A stretch of 64,000 nucleotides of DNA, taken from contig CM067077.1 of NCBI GenBank assembly GCA_033980235.1, forward strand, positions 7,000,602 through 7,064,601, in the 5' to 3' direction. The notes under the pieces were generated by a model. That model did not search any database, had not been told where the DNA came from, and was given only the letters and a program-made list of their open reading frames with translations. Origin of the DNA: Diadema setosum (Eukaryota; Echinodermata; Echinoidea; Diadematoida; Diadematidae). The translations under genes and the position numbers were made by a program. Position 1 is the first letter of the stretch. Each line of letters starts with the position of its first letter. Positions 24,101 to 38,987 of this stretch are shown one piece after another.

Positions 24101-26422
24101 ATTAGATTGCAATGAAATCATCTCGACGGAAGAATTTCATGAATGTGGATAATATCGCAGTACCTGCTGCATGCTAAAAGGGTTAGAACCAACACTTGCT
24201 GTCGGCCGGAAGCTCGGTGGTCTAGTGGAGATGACACCTGTCCGGTGATCATGATGTCGTAGGTTCGATTCCTTTTGAGTATGTACGCCCATAATTTCTT
24301 TTTTATCATGGCTACTACTAAAACACTGATCAATTCAGTGTTTATTTACGTCCATGTACGGCAATATTCGTCAATCAGTTGCAGTAGCCTCCGATTTACT
24401 ATTCTCTAGCTTACTGCCGGCAACCGGAAGGAGATGGTTTGGCCTTCCAACCTCTCCCGGAGGTCAACGTTACCGGAGTCCTGTACTACGAAAACGGGGA
24501 CATGATCACCTATTCGTGCGAGGATGAAAACTTGCAGTTCAGCTGTGCTATATCTGGAAGCTGCAGCAGTGATTGCACTGATGGAAATTGGCGTCCGCAG
24601 ATCCCTAAATGTCAGGGTAAGACTAACTGCAATGTGGTTTGTAACGATCACTCATGCAATGAAGTCACATTTCGTTATGAACCTATGAGAACTACAGTAG
24701 AGATATGTGTTGAAATCACATGTATGGTATTTTATGTGTTATTAACCTGATATCATATTACATTTATAATTATTTATTGGTCAGATAACACTTACGGTAT
24801 AGTTAAAATCAGTCTGGAACGTAGCTTTTAACTTATTACCGAGCACGTGTTGGTCGTAAATACAGCGTATTCAGAGCGTTCTGATATCGCTTTGGGTCCA
24901 GATTTGTTCATATCATACCTGATCATACCCGATCTAAAAACACACACACACACACACAAATGAAACACAAAAATAAGCAAAAAACCTGCTGAATCGTGGC
25001 GAAGGCGGCAAAGTGAACTCGAAGAAAAATGTATAAAAGACGGCCCTATGTCGAAGGCGATGTTATGAGTTAAAAACAGCAACAAAAGACTAATGATAAA
25101 TTAAGTTGATGGGGGCGCCCCCACCCCCATCCCCAACTTGTGTCCCTCCCTACTCAACAATATATCAAAGACGATTTGAGGAGTAGGACAAAAACAATAA
25201 TAGTTATAACAATATAATGAGGACATACATTTGAAATATTGTTTGAAATATCTGTTTTAGGGGTTAAGCGTGAGAGTTGGCAGGCCTGTATATATATATT
25301 TAAAAGAGAGAGATATATTAAATGGGCCTACATAGATAAATTACCGACGTCTTGAATATGCATTTGTATAAAGTGGGTGTGACCTGTTCGGCCGACGTTG
25401 GAAAAAAGATGGTTCGAGACTGGGGCAACGCCGTGTGAGGCGATGGGAGAATAAAGGTTTTTGCTACTTTAAAGTTTGATATCATTTTTGTGATGGTGAT
25501 TTGTTTTTGTAGTCAGAATGTGTCACATGTTGTTGTGCCACCAGTCTTTCCCTCCCTTTCGTAATACCGACAAGTATGAATTGTCCTCTCGTTGAGATAA
25601 TGGTTTGTTATTTCAGCGGATCAAAACCAGTACCATCACAGAATGACTTTCCCACTTTTTTTATTTGCCTCTGTATGTGTGTCTCAGTTTTAAGTAATCT
25701 TCACTGTTACCTTCTTACTTGAGTACTTCGTTGTCAACGCAAACTAGAAGAAAAATGTCTATAGTAATGGGTGAAGAAATGGTTACAGCTCGTTATTCCG
25801 AAGGTTCGTTATTCCGAAGGCTCTTCAGTCCAAAGATTCATTATTCCGAAGGTTCGTTTTTCCGAATTTCATTTTCGGATGAACACATCTTCGGAATAAC
25901 GAACCTTCGGAATAACGCCACAAATGTTCGGATTAACGAACCTTTTTTCATTTTCGGATTAACGAACCTCTAGGTATAGGGAATTTGCGTGTTTCGGATT
26001 AACGAACCTTCGGATTAACGAACCTTCGGAATATCGAACCTTCGGAATAACAAACAGCACCCGAAGAAATGATCATATGGCTATAAATTCTTTTTAACAT
26101 AGTCATTATGATGTTCGCCTGATTGGACGGTGTTGCGACACGGATTGTCGCCCCTACACGGATTGTCGCCTCCTGCTCGGGGCGACAATCCGTGACGGGC
26201 GCTGGCGGCACGGATTGTCGCCCCCGTCACGGATTGTCGCCTGGCGACAATCCGTGACGCTTGTGCAGTTCCCAGATTTTGACCTCGAAGGCGACAATCC
26301 GTGTTGGCAAAAAAAATTGTTGCGACACGGATTGTCGCCCCGTCACAGATTGTCGCCCCGGGCTCGGGGTGATTCCTCCGGTGTTAAGCTTTGGTGGGAT
26401 GGGTATGACTGGTAAGTTATGC

Positions 26423-26458
<36 letters not shown>

Positions 26459-29400
26459 TGTGAGCTGCATGATATGTGATGTGTATGATTTGTTGTGTCT
26501 GTGTGTGTCTGTGTGTGTCTGTGTGTGTATGTGTTTGTGTTTGGAGTATAATAATACAATATGTAGAAACTGTGCATGTGTGGTGGTCATAGTGGTAGTA
26601 GTTTGTTTGTCTGTGTGTATACGTGTGCCTGTATGATTACGTGTGTATGTGGAATATAGTGGCGCTGCTGTGGCAATACAAACGCCTTCAGAGTGTATGA
26701 GCACGTGTTTAAAAAATTCACATCAGCGTTGATCTAAAAATAGTATGGGTGTGTGAACCAATATCAGCGGTGAGGCGGGCTAGGCAAGAGAGAGACCGAG
26801 AGAAAATACATACGAGGGAGGTACCCTTCCCAAATGTTATTTGTCTTTGTTCATTTTTCACTGCAGTCATTTTCTTCCATCAGTCTTATAAACTAGAACG
26901 TCCATACCACTATTCCTTGTCCCAGAATAGGTTTGGCATGCTTCATGCATGAACGAATAATTTCCACACGCCGTAAAAAATTTGTCAGTCGTTAGTTGAT
27001 TTTAGCACAAACGAACTGCCATTGCACACCGCTAATACATACGTAATACAAACAAACACCAACAAACACTCAAACAAATCCTCATAATGCAAATAAACCA
27101 ACTCAACACTATACGTCTTTTTTCCTTGATATTCATTGATTTCATTCAAATCATTCATAAATCGACTCATTCTGGGTGTAACATGAAAAAAAAAGTTACA
27201 AATGGCAATTCGAAACAGAAACAAATCCATTTGTCAATTTATACCACAAATAATCTCACTTCAACATAGATAACTCGATTATAGACCAACCCTACTAACA
27301 ATTTCTTCACGAGAAAGTTTTGACATGTAGGGCCCTACCAAACCTATATTCCTTGAATACATTGGTTTGGATCATGTAACACCTTCTTACTCACAAGCGC
27401 ATATACATAAAAAAAACACACAAATACATTACACGAATCTAGAATGAAATCAGTCATAAAAAACCGACCACCCCTCCCCTCCCCATCCGAAACAAATCTA
27501 GGGCCTACATCTATCCTAAATATTAAATCCTACCAACATCTGTCATACCATTTATACCTATCCTTCTTCAAATCCAATCCCCAACCCACCAACCCCTGAT
27601 TAAACAAAACCTAAATCATCCCACACCCATATTCACCAACCCAAATACATACACACACACACACACACGAAGGTTCCGTTATTCCGAAGTTTCGTTTTTT
27701 CCGAGGCTTCATTTATCCGAAACACACAATTCCCTATTGACCGATTCGGGTTCGTTGAGGGCAGCAGACATTTTAAGGCACAGGGCGCAGCCATAGTGGG
27801 TGTATCAGCCGACCCCCCTGCTCTCCCCCACCCCCGGGCAGCATGTTTATCACGCACTTGTAACAAAGGTTCGCGCACTAGCAAGCATTCGCGCACTCAG
27901 TACGAGACGCCTATTGGCTGAAGCAGTTTTTCATTCTGCGCGCGTGCTAATGTAGGGAGAGGGGTGGGGGAGTGCGGAGGGGGGGGGGGGGGGTCGGCTG
28001 ATACACCCACTATGGCTGCGCCCGTGCCAAAAATACACATAGCGCGTCACAGAATCGGTCAATACCTAGAGGTTCGTTGATCCAAAAATGAAATTCGGAA
28101 TAACAAACCTTCGGAATAATGAGCCTTCGGACGAATGAGCCGTCGGACGAATGAGCCTTCAGAGTAACAAACTTTTGCAATAACGAAATGTAACCCCCTT
28201 CCCACATACCGACGCACACCCGAACCGATACCACATTCCTTCCTGATGAAACGATTTCCCAATGTTGATAAATAAGACATAATGGACCGTATGCAGAAAA
28301 GCAGCATCTGCCCGCACGCAAGATCCACTCCGAATTCATAATTATACAAATCTGCCAAACAAACTCATCAAATTCAAAGCTGCTGATAAAATCAATATCA
28401 ACGTTTATGCCAGCAACAGCTTACTAGGTATCCCTCCCCACGCGCAGCTAAAAAACACATACGCAAAAAACTGACATAATAAACACATTCTTCCATCACA
28501 CACACACACACACACGCACAAACGGACACTAAATTATCATGTGCACGCGCACATACACACTTCCTTGAAACCTCACCATGACTTTTTACATGGCATGTTT
28601 GCATGGATGTAGCCATGTAAGTTATGTGTTAGTATTTCAATGATTGTGTCCAGAACGATATTACCCAGCAAAATGTGCTTCGAGGGCGGGCGACAATCCG
28701 TGCCGACAATCCGTGCCGACAATCCATGCCGCCAACGCCCGTCACGGATTGTCGCCCCGAGCAGGAGGCGACAATCCGTGTAGGGGCGACAATCCGTGTC
28801 GCTACAGACGGGATGGTTTGATACTGTCTTTGGTTTGCTTTGATTTTATTCAATTACATTATTACACTGCTCTTTCCTGGATGTGAACAGGTTGCCAACC
28901 TCCAATCATCAACAACCCATTTGGAGTCATTGTAACCCCAGATCAAGACAGCTACGCAGACTGGACGAGGATTGACTTGAACTGTATGGATGGCACCATA
29001 CCCTCGGGACCTGAATACTCTTACTGCTCTGCAGCAAACGATGCATGGTATCCAGATGTGTCTATCTTTACGTGTCTAGGTGAGTTCGAACACTCACAAA
29101 GTCCCATTGAGTAGTAATCAAGGGTAAGCAACCTACCTCTCTTGCTTATGACCTCTCTGGTTAAGTCTTTAAATACTCCTAGCAAATGCATTTATTTTCA
29201 ATTTAATTTCGGTTAAATGGATGATTGTGTTCGTTGTATATCCTTCGATTGATACTTTCTAACCTGGAATCCTGGATCATACTGCAGTTGTCATTTGATT
29301 TTGCTTCGTCATATTCATATACATAATTATACACATAATTACTGGTACAGAAAGTAAGAAAAGTTACCATAGTTGAAACTCACACAGACACATCATCGTC

Positions 29401-32400
29401 ATCTTAAGGGGAAATCCAGTCCAAATATAAGTTGAATTGATAAAAAAGAGTACAATTTCAACAGTTCAACTGTAGAAATGACTGCATTGGGATGGAAAAT
29501 AAGGAAGTTATGACATTTTGAAGTTTTGCTAATTCATCCAAAACAGTTATAACAGCGGATATGAATATGATTTGTTTTTGAGATGATTATTACAACAACA
29601 AATTCTTCACTTGTACGGTCCCAGTATCGTCTGAACTGAACCGAACTCTTTCCTTATCTGCCTACACTCGCAGCCACGCCCACGTCAAACACGCACACGT
29701 TAAGACACACACACACACACACGCACACACACACCCAAATCTCACACTCTCAAGCACAATCATACTCTCGCATGTTAAAACAATGCTTACACACGCCATG
29801 CATGCACACACTACCACTGTTATAATGATGCCATTGGCGGCATTGGTGTGAAAATATGTTTCGTATTCAGACCTGCGGTGTGCTAACAAGTGCCCGAGAA
29901 GGTAATTGGCCTGGGGTTTTTGGAGCTATTCTGTACTTATCGTATATCATTGATGATCCGGAAATTGATCGAATGTAATTAGCCAAGCCACGCTTGTCCT
30001 TGCCTAATGTCGGCTCAAATTTTTGTGTATGTATGTTTTTGCTGTCGTCTCGGAAGCCCACAGAGACACTGGATTTATTCTTATTATGTTTTGTGTGTTC
30101 TATGTCTTTTTCTGTTCATGCTTCTCAGTGTTCTTACTTACCTTATTCTGCCCTTTCTCGTTTCACGTTCTACGTCTCTTCAGCGATCTTCTGCTTATCA
30201 TGATTTTGACGTCACCCATGTTCGTAGATTACTCCAGCGTCTTGCCACATCCCGGCGACTGGGTATTTTCTTGTATCGTCCACTTATTCACGACATCCTA
30301 GTTTTGTTAATAACGCAGACTTTCAAAAATTCGTCTCGTATTTTTAATTATGGCAAATTTTCTGAATGCTCCATTTCATTCCGTATCGAACGATGATTTT
30401 TTTGAATTGTTTAGGAACACAAGCTTAGATTCTGACCCAGTTAGTGGGTTAACCAGTACACGAACCACCCCTTACGATGATTTTGTTACCGATAGCCTGA
30501 ATACAGCTGCAAATGAATTGCCTCATGATCTTAGTAATGATTTCACTCAAAATATGTTGTGCAATTATATTACAGTGAATCAATGCAAAGATATGATTCA
30601 TAATTTTTCTGAGGACACGTTTTCTTTGTTACATTTAAATATAAGGAGTTTGAATAAACATTTTGATGATTTAAAATTTCTGTTAGAATCTGATGCAAGC
30701 CAGTCGCTATCCGTTATCGGATTAAGTGAGACATGGTTACCTTCCAATACAGAAAATTATTTCGCAATTGAGGGTTATAATTTGTTTGTTAACAATAGGC
30801 TTGGTAAGAATGGAGGGGGCGTTGCATTATACATATCACGTTCCTTTGATACTATTGTTCATGAAGATATTTCTAGAATGGACAATGTTGTTGAATCTTT
30901 GTTTATAGAAATTCTTATCCCAGAATGTAGAAATCTTATGGTAGGCATTATATACAGACCTCCTAATTCAAACGCCAATGATTTTTAACTTATTTTTCAG
31001 ATCTGAATAATTCACACGTTTTCCGAAATAAGGATTGCTTTTTTACTCGGTGATTTCAATATTGATTTGCTGAAGTCTGAGCATGATAATATCTCTAGTG
31101 ATTTTCTTCACACACTTCTGTCCTCGTCCATTCTTCCTCTTATTTCTAAACCCACACGTGTTACAGACCGCTCTGCCACCCTCATTGACAACTTGTTTTG
31201 TAATATTCTACCCCTCCCTGACTCTTTTATAATCCTTTCAGATATGACTGATCATTTTCCAATAATGACTTATTTTACTCTTAAAACACCAGCTAATATC
31301 AAACCTATTTCACCCCTTTTGTCTAGACGTAGAGTTTCACCTGAAAAGTTAGCTAGTTTTGATGTGGCTCTCGAGAATGCTGACTGGTCAGGAGTATTTG
31401 GCAGCGATGATGTTAATATATGAAGAGTTTGTTTGCAAAAACCGATAAGTCCATTTTTGAAGATTTTGAAGTACGGTCTCTGTCATAAAGTACAAAATAA
31501 TACCTTTTAAATTATATTTTGGTCACTACATATAAAGGTACATTTTTGAAGTTATGATCAAAAGAAGCAAAATTTTTCTTATTATTCTCTTTATTTTTCT
31601 TGACCTTTAATCGCAAATATCTCCATTTGGCAAATATGGACTTATCGGTTTTTGCGAACAAACTCTTCATATCCTTTTGTAATTTTATGGAAACTTTTAA
31701 TCATCATTTAGATGATGTAATCCCAAAACAAAGAAATAGAACAGAGTATAAAAAGACACCTAGATTACCTTGGATTTCCAGATTAATTCTTCGTTCAATT
31801 AATAGAAAAATCGTTTGTATTATAAGTACAAATTGGAAAAAAACTGAGCGATCGAAGAATAGATATACATCATATAAAAATACTTTGACAATGATTTTAC
31901 GTTCTGAAAAGAAAAGATATTACTTTAAGCAATTATCGAAATATAAGTTTGATATTAAAAATACTTGGAAAGTCCTAAAACAGGCCATGAATGTTCCGAG
32001 TAAACACTCTGACATTGATAAAATTAAATTGAATGATGAATTGATTAATGATCCTCTTCATATTGCAAATATTTTTAATTCTTATTTTTCAAAAATAGGC
32101 GAAAATTATGCTCAAAACATTCCTGCAACAGATTCTCATTTTACTGCATTTTTAGGTCTGCGTAATTCTGATTCCATATTTTTTATACCAACTAACAGAT
32201 TTGAAATTATTGATATAATTTCTTCTTTTGAAAATAAACGAAGTTCTGGTTATGATGAGATAGATAATTTCATACTTAAGGGTGTTATTTCCTCGATTGC
32301 TGATCCACTTGCTCATATATTTAATCTGTCAATTTTTAATGGTGTGTTCCCTGATAAAAATGAAATTAGCTAAAGTAATCCCAATATTTAAGGCAGGCGA

Positions 32401-35400
32401 TAAGTTCGAAGTCAGCAATTATCGCCCAATTTCATTATTATCGTCATTTTCTAAGGTTTTAGAAAAACTTATTTACAAGAGAATGATCAATTTTTTGAAG
32501 GTACACGACGTTTTTACGAATTTCCAGTTTGGTTTTCGTGAGAAACATAGTACTACACATGCTCTTCTGCATTTTGTTGATAGAGTTGTTCACGCAATCG
32601 ATAACCATTCTCATTTAGTTAGTATTTTCTTGGACTTCTCCAAGGCTTTCGACACTATCAATCATGACATTTTACTTTATAAGTTATCGCATTATGGAAT
32701 ACGTGGGAAGGCCTTGGAATGGTTCAAGAGTTATTTAGTTGATAGAAAACAATTCGTTACAATTAAAAACAATGATTCCGTTGTCAGAGAAGTTAAATGT
32801 GGTGTCCCACAGGGAAGTCTCTTAGGGCCGTTATTGTTCATTATTTATATCAATGATTTTTGTCGCGTATCCGACGACCTCTCATTTATTCATTTTGCAG
32901 ATGACACTAATGTATTTTTTGCCCATAATGATATTGATTTTCTCGTTCATAAAATTAACATTGAATTGAAAAAAGTGACAAATTGGGTCAGGGCCAATAG
33001 GCTATCACTCAATGCTCAAAAAACAAAATATATGCTTTTTAGTAATATTGTTGATAGTTTAGGTACAAATATAGTATTAGATGACTCTCATCTACAAATA
33101 GTCTCACATATCAAATTTTTGGGTGTCATTGTGGATGAAAAACTTTCCTGGAAATCACATGTTGATAATGTCTGCAATATAATTTCAAGTAATATAGGCA
33201 TTGTAAATAGATTGAAATTTCATATTCCTCAAAAATCATTACTTATGCTATATTCGTTGTTAATATTGCCTCATCTTAATTATGGAATATTAGTTTGGGG
33301 CAACACGCATCAGAATTTATTAGAGAGTGTGTTCCTCTTACAAAAGGAAGCTCTCCGTGTTATCTGTTATTCCCCTGTACGTTCTCATACAAATATGTTG
33401 TTTGCTTCCAACAAGCTCTTAAAAATTGAAGATTTGTTTTTGTTTAATTTAGGGCAATGTATGTACAAGTATTGTAATAACTTGCTTCCGTCTATTTTTG
33501 ACGCTATGTTTCTAGAAAATCAATCATTTCATGAATATCCTACTAGGCGTTCCAATGAATTTCACTTACCTCTTTTAAGAACGATTTTTTTCTAAAAACA
33601 CACTTATTTATGTAGGCCCAAATTATTGGAATTCTTTGAATCAAGACATAAAAAACGCTCCATCCATATATTCTTTCAAGAGGAGACTGAAGTCTTTTTT
33701 ATTGCAATCGTATGACTCTACAATACCGAATTAACCATTTGGCCTTTTTTTCTCAGTTACACTTACCTGCTCACTTTGTCCCCTCTTCAAAGAATTAATG
33801 GTATCTTTTTTCTGGATGCTCGCAATGTTGTCACCTATGCCATTTTGCCCATAGCGTCTTGAAGTTGACTTTCCGTATGTTACTCCTGTTCATACGTCCC
33901 TCTATTTTCTATTTTCTTGTCTTTTTTCAGGCGTCAAAATATTACTTTTCCCCTACAACTATCCTCTTATTCTCTTGGCATGCTTCTGCCGAAGATCGCT
34001 GTTTCTGTTGTTCTGTTTCTGATTCTGTTGTGCATTCTTGTCTGCTATTTTGTCTTCAGTTTGTCAGTCTTGTCCATCCCGTTTGTCTTGTACAACCTTT
34101 TTTTTTTTTTTCAGTAGTTGTCTCGTCGTCTAGTCCTGTTTCATGTTTGTTCGCGTCTATGAAAGTGTATATCTGGTAATCTAATTTTCCGTGGGCTCCC
34201 AGACTTTATTATCTTTATTATCTTTTGTATCCAGACTTCTTCCACTTTGTTATCTTTTGTATCTACGATGATTCGATTCCATCAATGTTCTTTTCCAGAG
34301 GTGCCCACACACTACAAGTTCTGTCTCTTTAGTGGGTCCCTCCATTTTTCGCACGGTATACATGTACTTCACTTCGATCACTTCTGTTTCTTTTTTACTA
34401 TACAATGTTTGATTACTATAGGTCCTCAATTATTGTACAGTCTTTTCATTTCACTATGTTCTATTTACCTTGTTCTCTGTTTTCAAAAAAAGTGAAACAT
34501 ATGTTATGTCGAAAAATGAAATAAACTTTGAATTGAATTGAATTGAATATGCAAATGAGTGAGCTATCCATGTCATAACCTCACAATTTAGTTTCCATTG
34601 ATTGTGTACAAAAACATAAAAATAAGATAAAAATTCAATGTTTCTGTCATTTAAGTCTGAAACATGATGTTATTCCTGGTTGATTAACTTCATAGTTAGA
34701 TATACCTGGATTTGTACCTAGGGCATAATTGCAATTGAATGAAAAACTGGAAATTTCAAAATTACATGAAGAAGAAACTACATGGCAAGTTGTGAGGGGG
34801 TGATATGCTTTCTTTGCAATTTGCATATTCAAACTGACCATTCAAGAACTTTTTCCTGAAAAAAAACTAGCAAACATCGGAATGTCATATCTTCCATATT
34901 TTTCACCCGATAAGATGACTGAAATTTGGAATGAATTTCCGATTTAAAAGCATCAACACGTGAAGCTTTGTACCGATGGCGGAAAACAGGCGCAGTGTGG
35001 GACGTTAGTCATTTAAAACATTGAATGTTTTGTGTCGCTATTTGTGGTGGTATCCAGCTGGCAACCACACTTCGATTATGCACCACCGCCTGGATGTGTG
35101 TATGTTGTTTTTTTTTTCTTCTTCTTCTTCTTCTTCTTCTTTTCTTTTCACTCTACAAATGAAAGTTCTATCACACGTTTGTGACCCTTTTATAATGTTG
35201 CGCACTTTTCAGATTAGATCTAGAGAACGTTTAAAGATTCCGCATGCAATAATACCAAATTGAGAGTGTGAATATTGGTTTGTGAAATAAAACTTTCGAT
35301 ATGTATCTGACGATAATATTTGCATGAGGTTGTTGAGAAGCTAAAGTGATGGCATTGTATCGATGTCTTTTTTACAAAGCGCAATGTTCGTCAGCCAACG

Positions 35401-37334
35401 TTGATGATGACATCAAAGTAACGAATGCGTCTACTGACGGATACAGCTATGGAAATCAACTTATTGACCATGGTAAACCGGCTTATCTCTCCTGTGCGGT
35501 TCCTGGAAATTTCATCGGAGAAAACAGCGCAGTTTGCTCAAACGGAACGCTTGAGGACCCAACAACACAATATTGTGCAGGTAGGTTCCATTCAACCTTT
35601 ACTTGATATAAGTGGAATTTTTGCTTTATTTTCTCAACCAAATGATTCATTTCCACGTTAAGTGCATAATCAACGTATGGACGAGATACCGCCACAACTA
35701 GGAATAGGTTTAGCTACGCACCTTTAGGTTTGACACAATAGAAGCACCTTTTGGTATACAGGTTCGAGGTTGGACCTTTCACTTCAGTGCAATGTTGGAC
35801 ATTTTGATGCTCACTGGTCTGAAAAGTGCAAAGTTGCACCGAAAGGTGCTACAATTGCACGCTTTCCGGTTCATGGATGAGTGAATCAGCTCCAGCTATA
35901 AAAATCGAGATGCCTTCCCATGATTATACTAACGATAAGTCGAACATGAAGCGGACCTGATCCACCTCCCGAGAGCGGGCTAACTTTAGCTTGGGATAGA
36001 TATGTTTTCAATCATTAAAGTACTAGGAGTCAGCTTGCTTCAGGTCCGAAATTGTAGCAAGCTAAATTACTCCCACCATGGGATCCTAGTTTGATCAAGG
36101 AGGTTCTAAAGAATGGAGTCACAACCGTCTTATTTCCTTTGCTAGATGTTCGAAGCCGCCGCTCAAAAATATTTGAAGCATGTGCCAAACAGGATCTGCC
36201 GCGCAGATAGGAAGACAATTGACTCGTGTCTCATTGCATAATCACTAGCCATTTTCAAAGGAAGATATTTCTTTGTGATGGTAATTACTTTTCGCTATCC
36301 CTTCTTCTAAAAGATAGGTGGTACAGACATGAAGATGCGCGAATAGAAATTGAGCAAAAAATGCTGAAATAAAGATGAAAAATACTCCACTGTTCATACC
36401 CGGTCACTAATCTGATATATCTATCAATAAAGAATTATACTTGAAGATTATTACATATTAGTTTCATTTCTGGAAACTAAAGCGGAAAAGTGATAAAATC
36501 AGCTTCTCAGGATGGTACAGTTTTAAACATTTTCACATGATACAGTTCTGATTTACACTTTTGCGCACATTTCTGGACGGAATTGTCTTTTGTTTTACAT
36601 GCTTTATCAATAATTAAAATTTCATTTCATTTAATAAATAGATAAGCAAAATATGGCCAGCATTATGATAACGTTCAAAATTAAACTTCAGTTGCTCAGC
36701 AAAACGGCGGCAAGGAACATCGAAATATTTGAAAATATCCTGAACAAATTGTGAACAAATTTAACATCAACAAGGCACACGTAGTCCTTGTTTATATTCA
36801 GTATGTTGATGTCACCTTAAAAAGAAAAAAAAAATGCAGCAGGTTTCCGCTTTCCTTTGAAAGATTCAGTTCTTGTCTACTGTCCACACGTTCAATAAGT
36901 GCTCCAGCATTGTTCACCTGTCTGGATTTCGACTGGTTAATCCACAGCCCAAACTTGCCGCCTCACATGGGGCCTATGAAGTGGCCTATGACATATAGGC
37001 CTTGATACATATTGCCTAGTATCTAGCAGGTGGACCTAATGACTCGTGGACCTTGTTGCGACACGGATTGTCGCCCCTACACGGATTGTCGCCTCCTGCT
37101 CGGGGCGACAATCCGTGACGGGCGTTGGCGGCATGGATTGTCGCCCCCTACACGGATTGTCGCCCGCCCTCGAAGCACATTTTGCTGGGTAATATCGTTC
37201 TGGACATAATCACTGAAATACTAACACATAACTTACATGGCTATACATCCATGCAAACATGCCATGTAAAAAGTCATGGTGAGGTTTCAAGGAAGTGTGT
37301 ATGTGCGCGTGCACATGATAATTTAGTGTCCGTT

Positions 37335-37366
<32 letters not shown>

Positions 37367-37847
37367 ATGGAAGAATGTGTTTATTATGTCAGTTTTTTGC
37401 GTATGTGTTTTTTAGCTGCGCGTGGGGAGGGATACCTAGTAAGCTGTTGCTGGCATAAACGTTGATATTGATTTTATCAGCAGCTTTGAATTTGATGAGT
37501 TTTTTTGGCAGATTTGTATAATTATGAATTCGGAGTGGAGCTTGCGTGCGGGCAGATGCTGCTTTTCTGCATACGGTCCATTATGTCTTATATCAACATT
37601 GGGAAATCGTTTCATCAGGAAGGAATGTGGTATCGGTTCGGGTGTGCGTCGGTATGTGGGAAGGGGGTACATTTCGTTATTGCAAAAGTTTATTACTCTG
37701 AAGGCTCATTCGTCCGAAGGCTCATTATTCCGAAGGTTCGTTATTCCGAATTTCATTTTTGGATCAACGAACCTCTAGGTATAGGGAATTGTGTGTTTCG
37801 GATAAATGAAGCCTCGGAAAAAACGAAACTTCGGAATAACGGAACCT

Positions 37848-37892
<45 letters not shown>

Positions 37893-38949
37893 TGTGTGTA
37901 TATATTTGGGTTGGTGAATGTGGGTGTGGGATGATTTAGGTTTTGTTTAATCAGGGGTTGGTGGGTTGGGGATTGGATTTGAAGAAGGATAGTTATAAAT
38001 GGTATATGATAGATGTTGGTAGGATTTAATATTTAGGATAGATGTAGGCCCTAGATTTGTTTCGGATGGGGAGGGGAGGGGGTGGTCGGGTTTTTTATGA
38101 CTGATTTCATTCTAGATTCGTGTAATGTATTTGTGGGTTTTTTTTATGTATATGCCCTTGTAAGTAAGAAGGTGTTACAAGATCCAAACCAATGTATTCA
38201 AGGAATATAGGTTTGGTAGGGCCCTACATGTCAAAACTTTCTCGTGAAGAAATTGTTAGTAGGGTTGGTCTATAATCGAGTTATCTATGTTGAAGTGAGA
38301 TTATTTGTGGTATAAATTGACAAATGGATTTGTTTCTGTTTCGAATTGCCATTTGTAACTTTTTTTTTCATGTTACACCCAGAATGAGTCGATTTATGAA
38401 TGATTTAAATGGTGTTTGTTTATATTACGTATGTATTAGCGGTGTGCAATGGCAGTTTTTCTGTTCGTTTGTGCTAAAATCAACTAACGATTGACAAATT
38501 TTTTACGGCGTGTGGAAATTATTCGCTCATGCATAAAGCATGCCAAACCTATTCTGGGACAAAGAATAGTGGTATGGACGTTCTAGTTTGACTGATGGAA
38601 GAAAATGACTGCAGTGAAAAATGAACAAAGACAAATAACATTTGGGGAGGGTACCGCCCTCGTATGTATTTTCTCTCGGTCTCTCTCTCGCCTAGCCTGC
38701 TCACCGCTGATATTGGTTCACACACCTATACTATTTTTAGATCAACGCTGGTGTGAATTTTTTAAACGCGTGCTCATACACTCTGAAGGCGTTTGTATTG
38801 CCACAGTAGCGCCACTATATTCCACATACACACGTAAGCATACAGGCACATGTATACACACAGACAAACAAACCACTACCACTATGACCACCACACATGC
38901 ACAGTTTCTACATTGTATTATTGTACTCCAAACACACACACATACACAC

Positions 38950-38987
<38 letters not shown>

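Noticed and set aside
26227..26704. ORFs with Cys/Val or His/Thr runs, also at 38605-39292
   Set aside because: TG/CA microsatellite and GGCGACAATCCGTG repeats inside the TIR transposon.
29994..30396. Overlapping hydrophobic ORFs
   Set aside because: Low-complexity T-rich sequence next to the LINE start, probably its 5' UTR.
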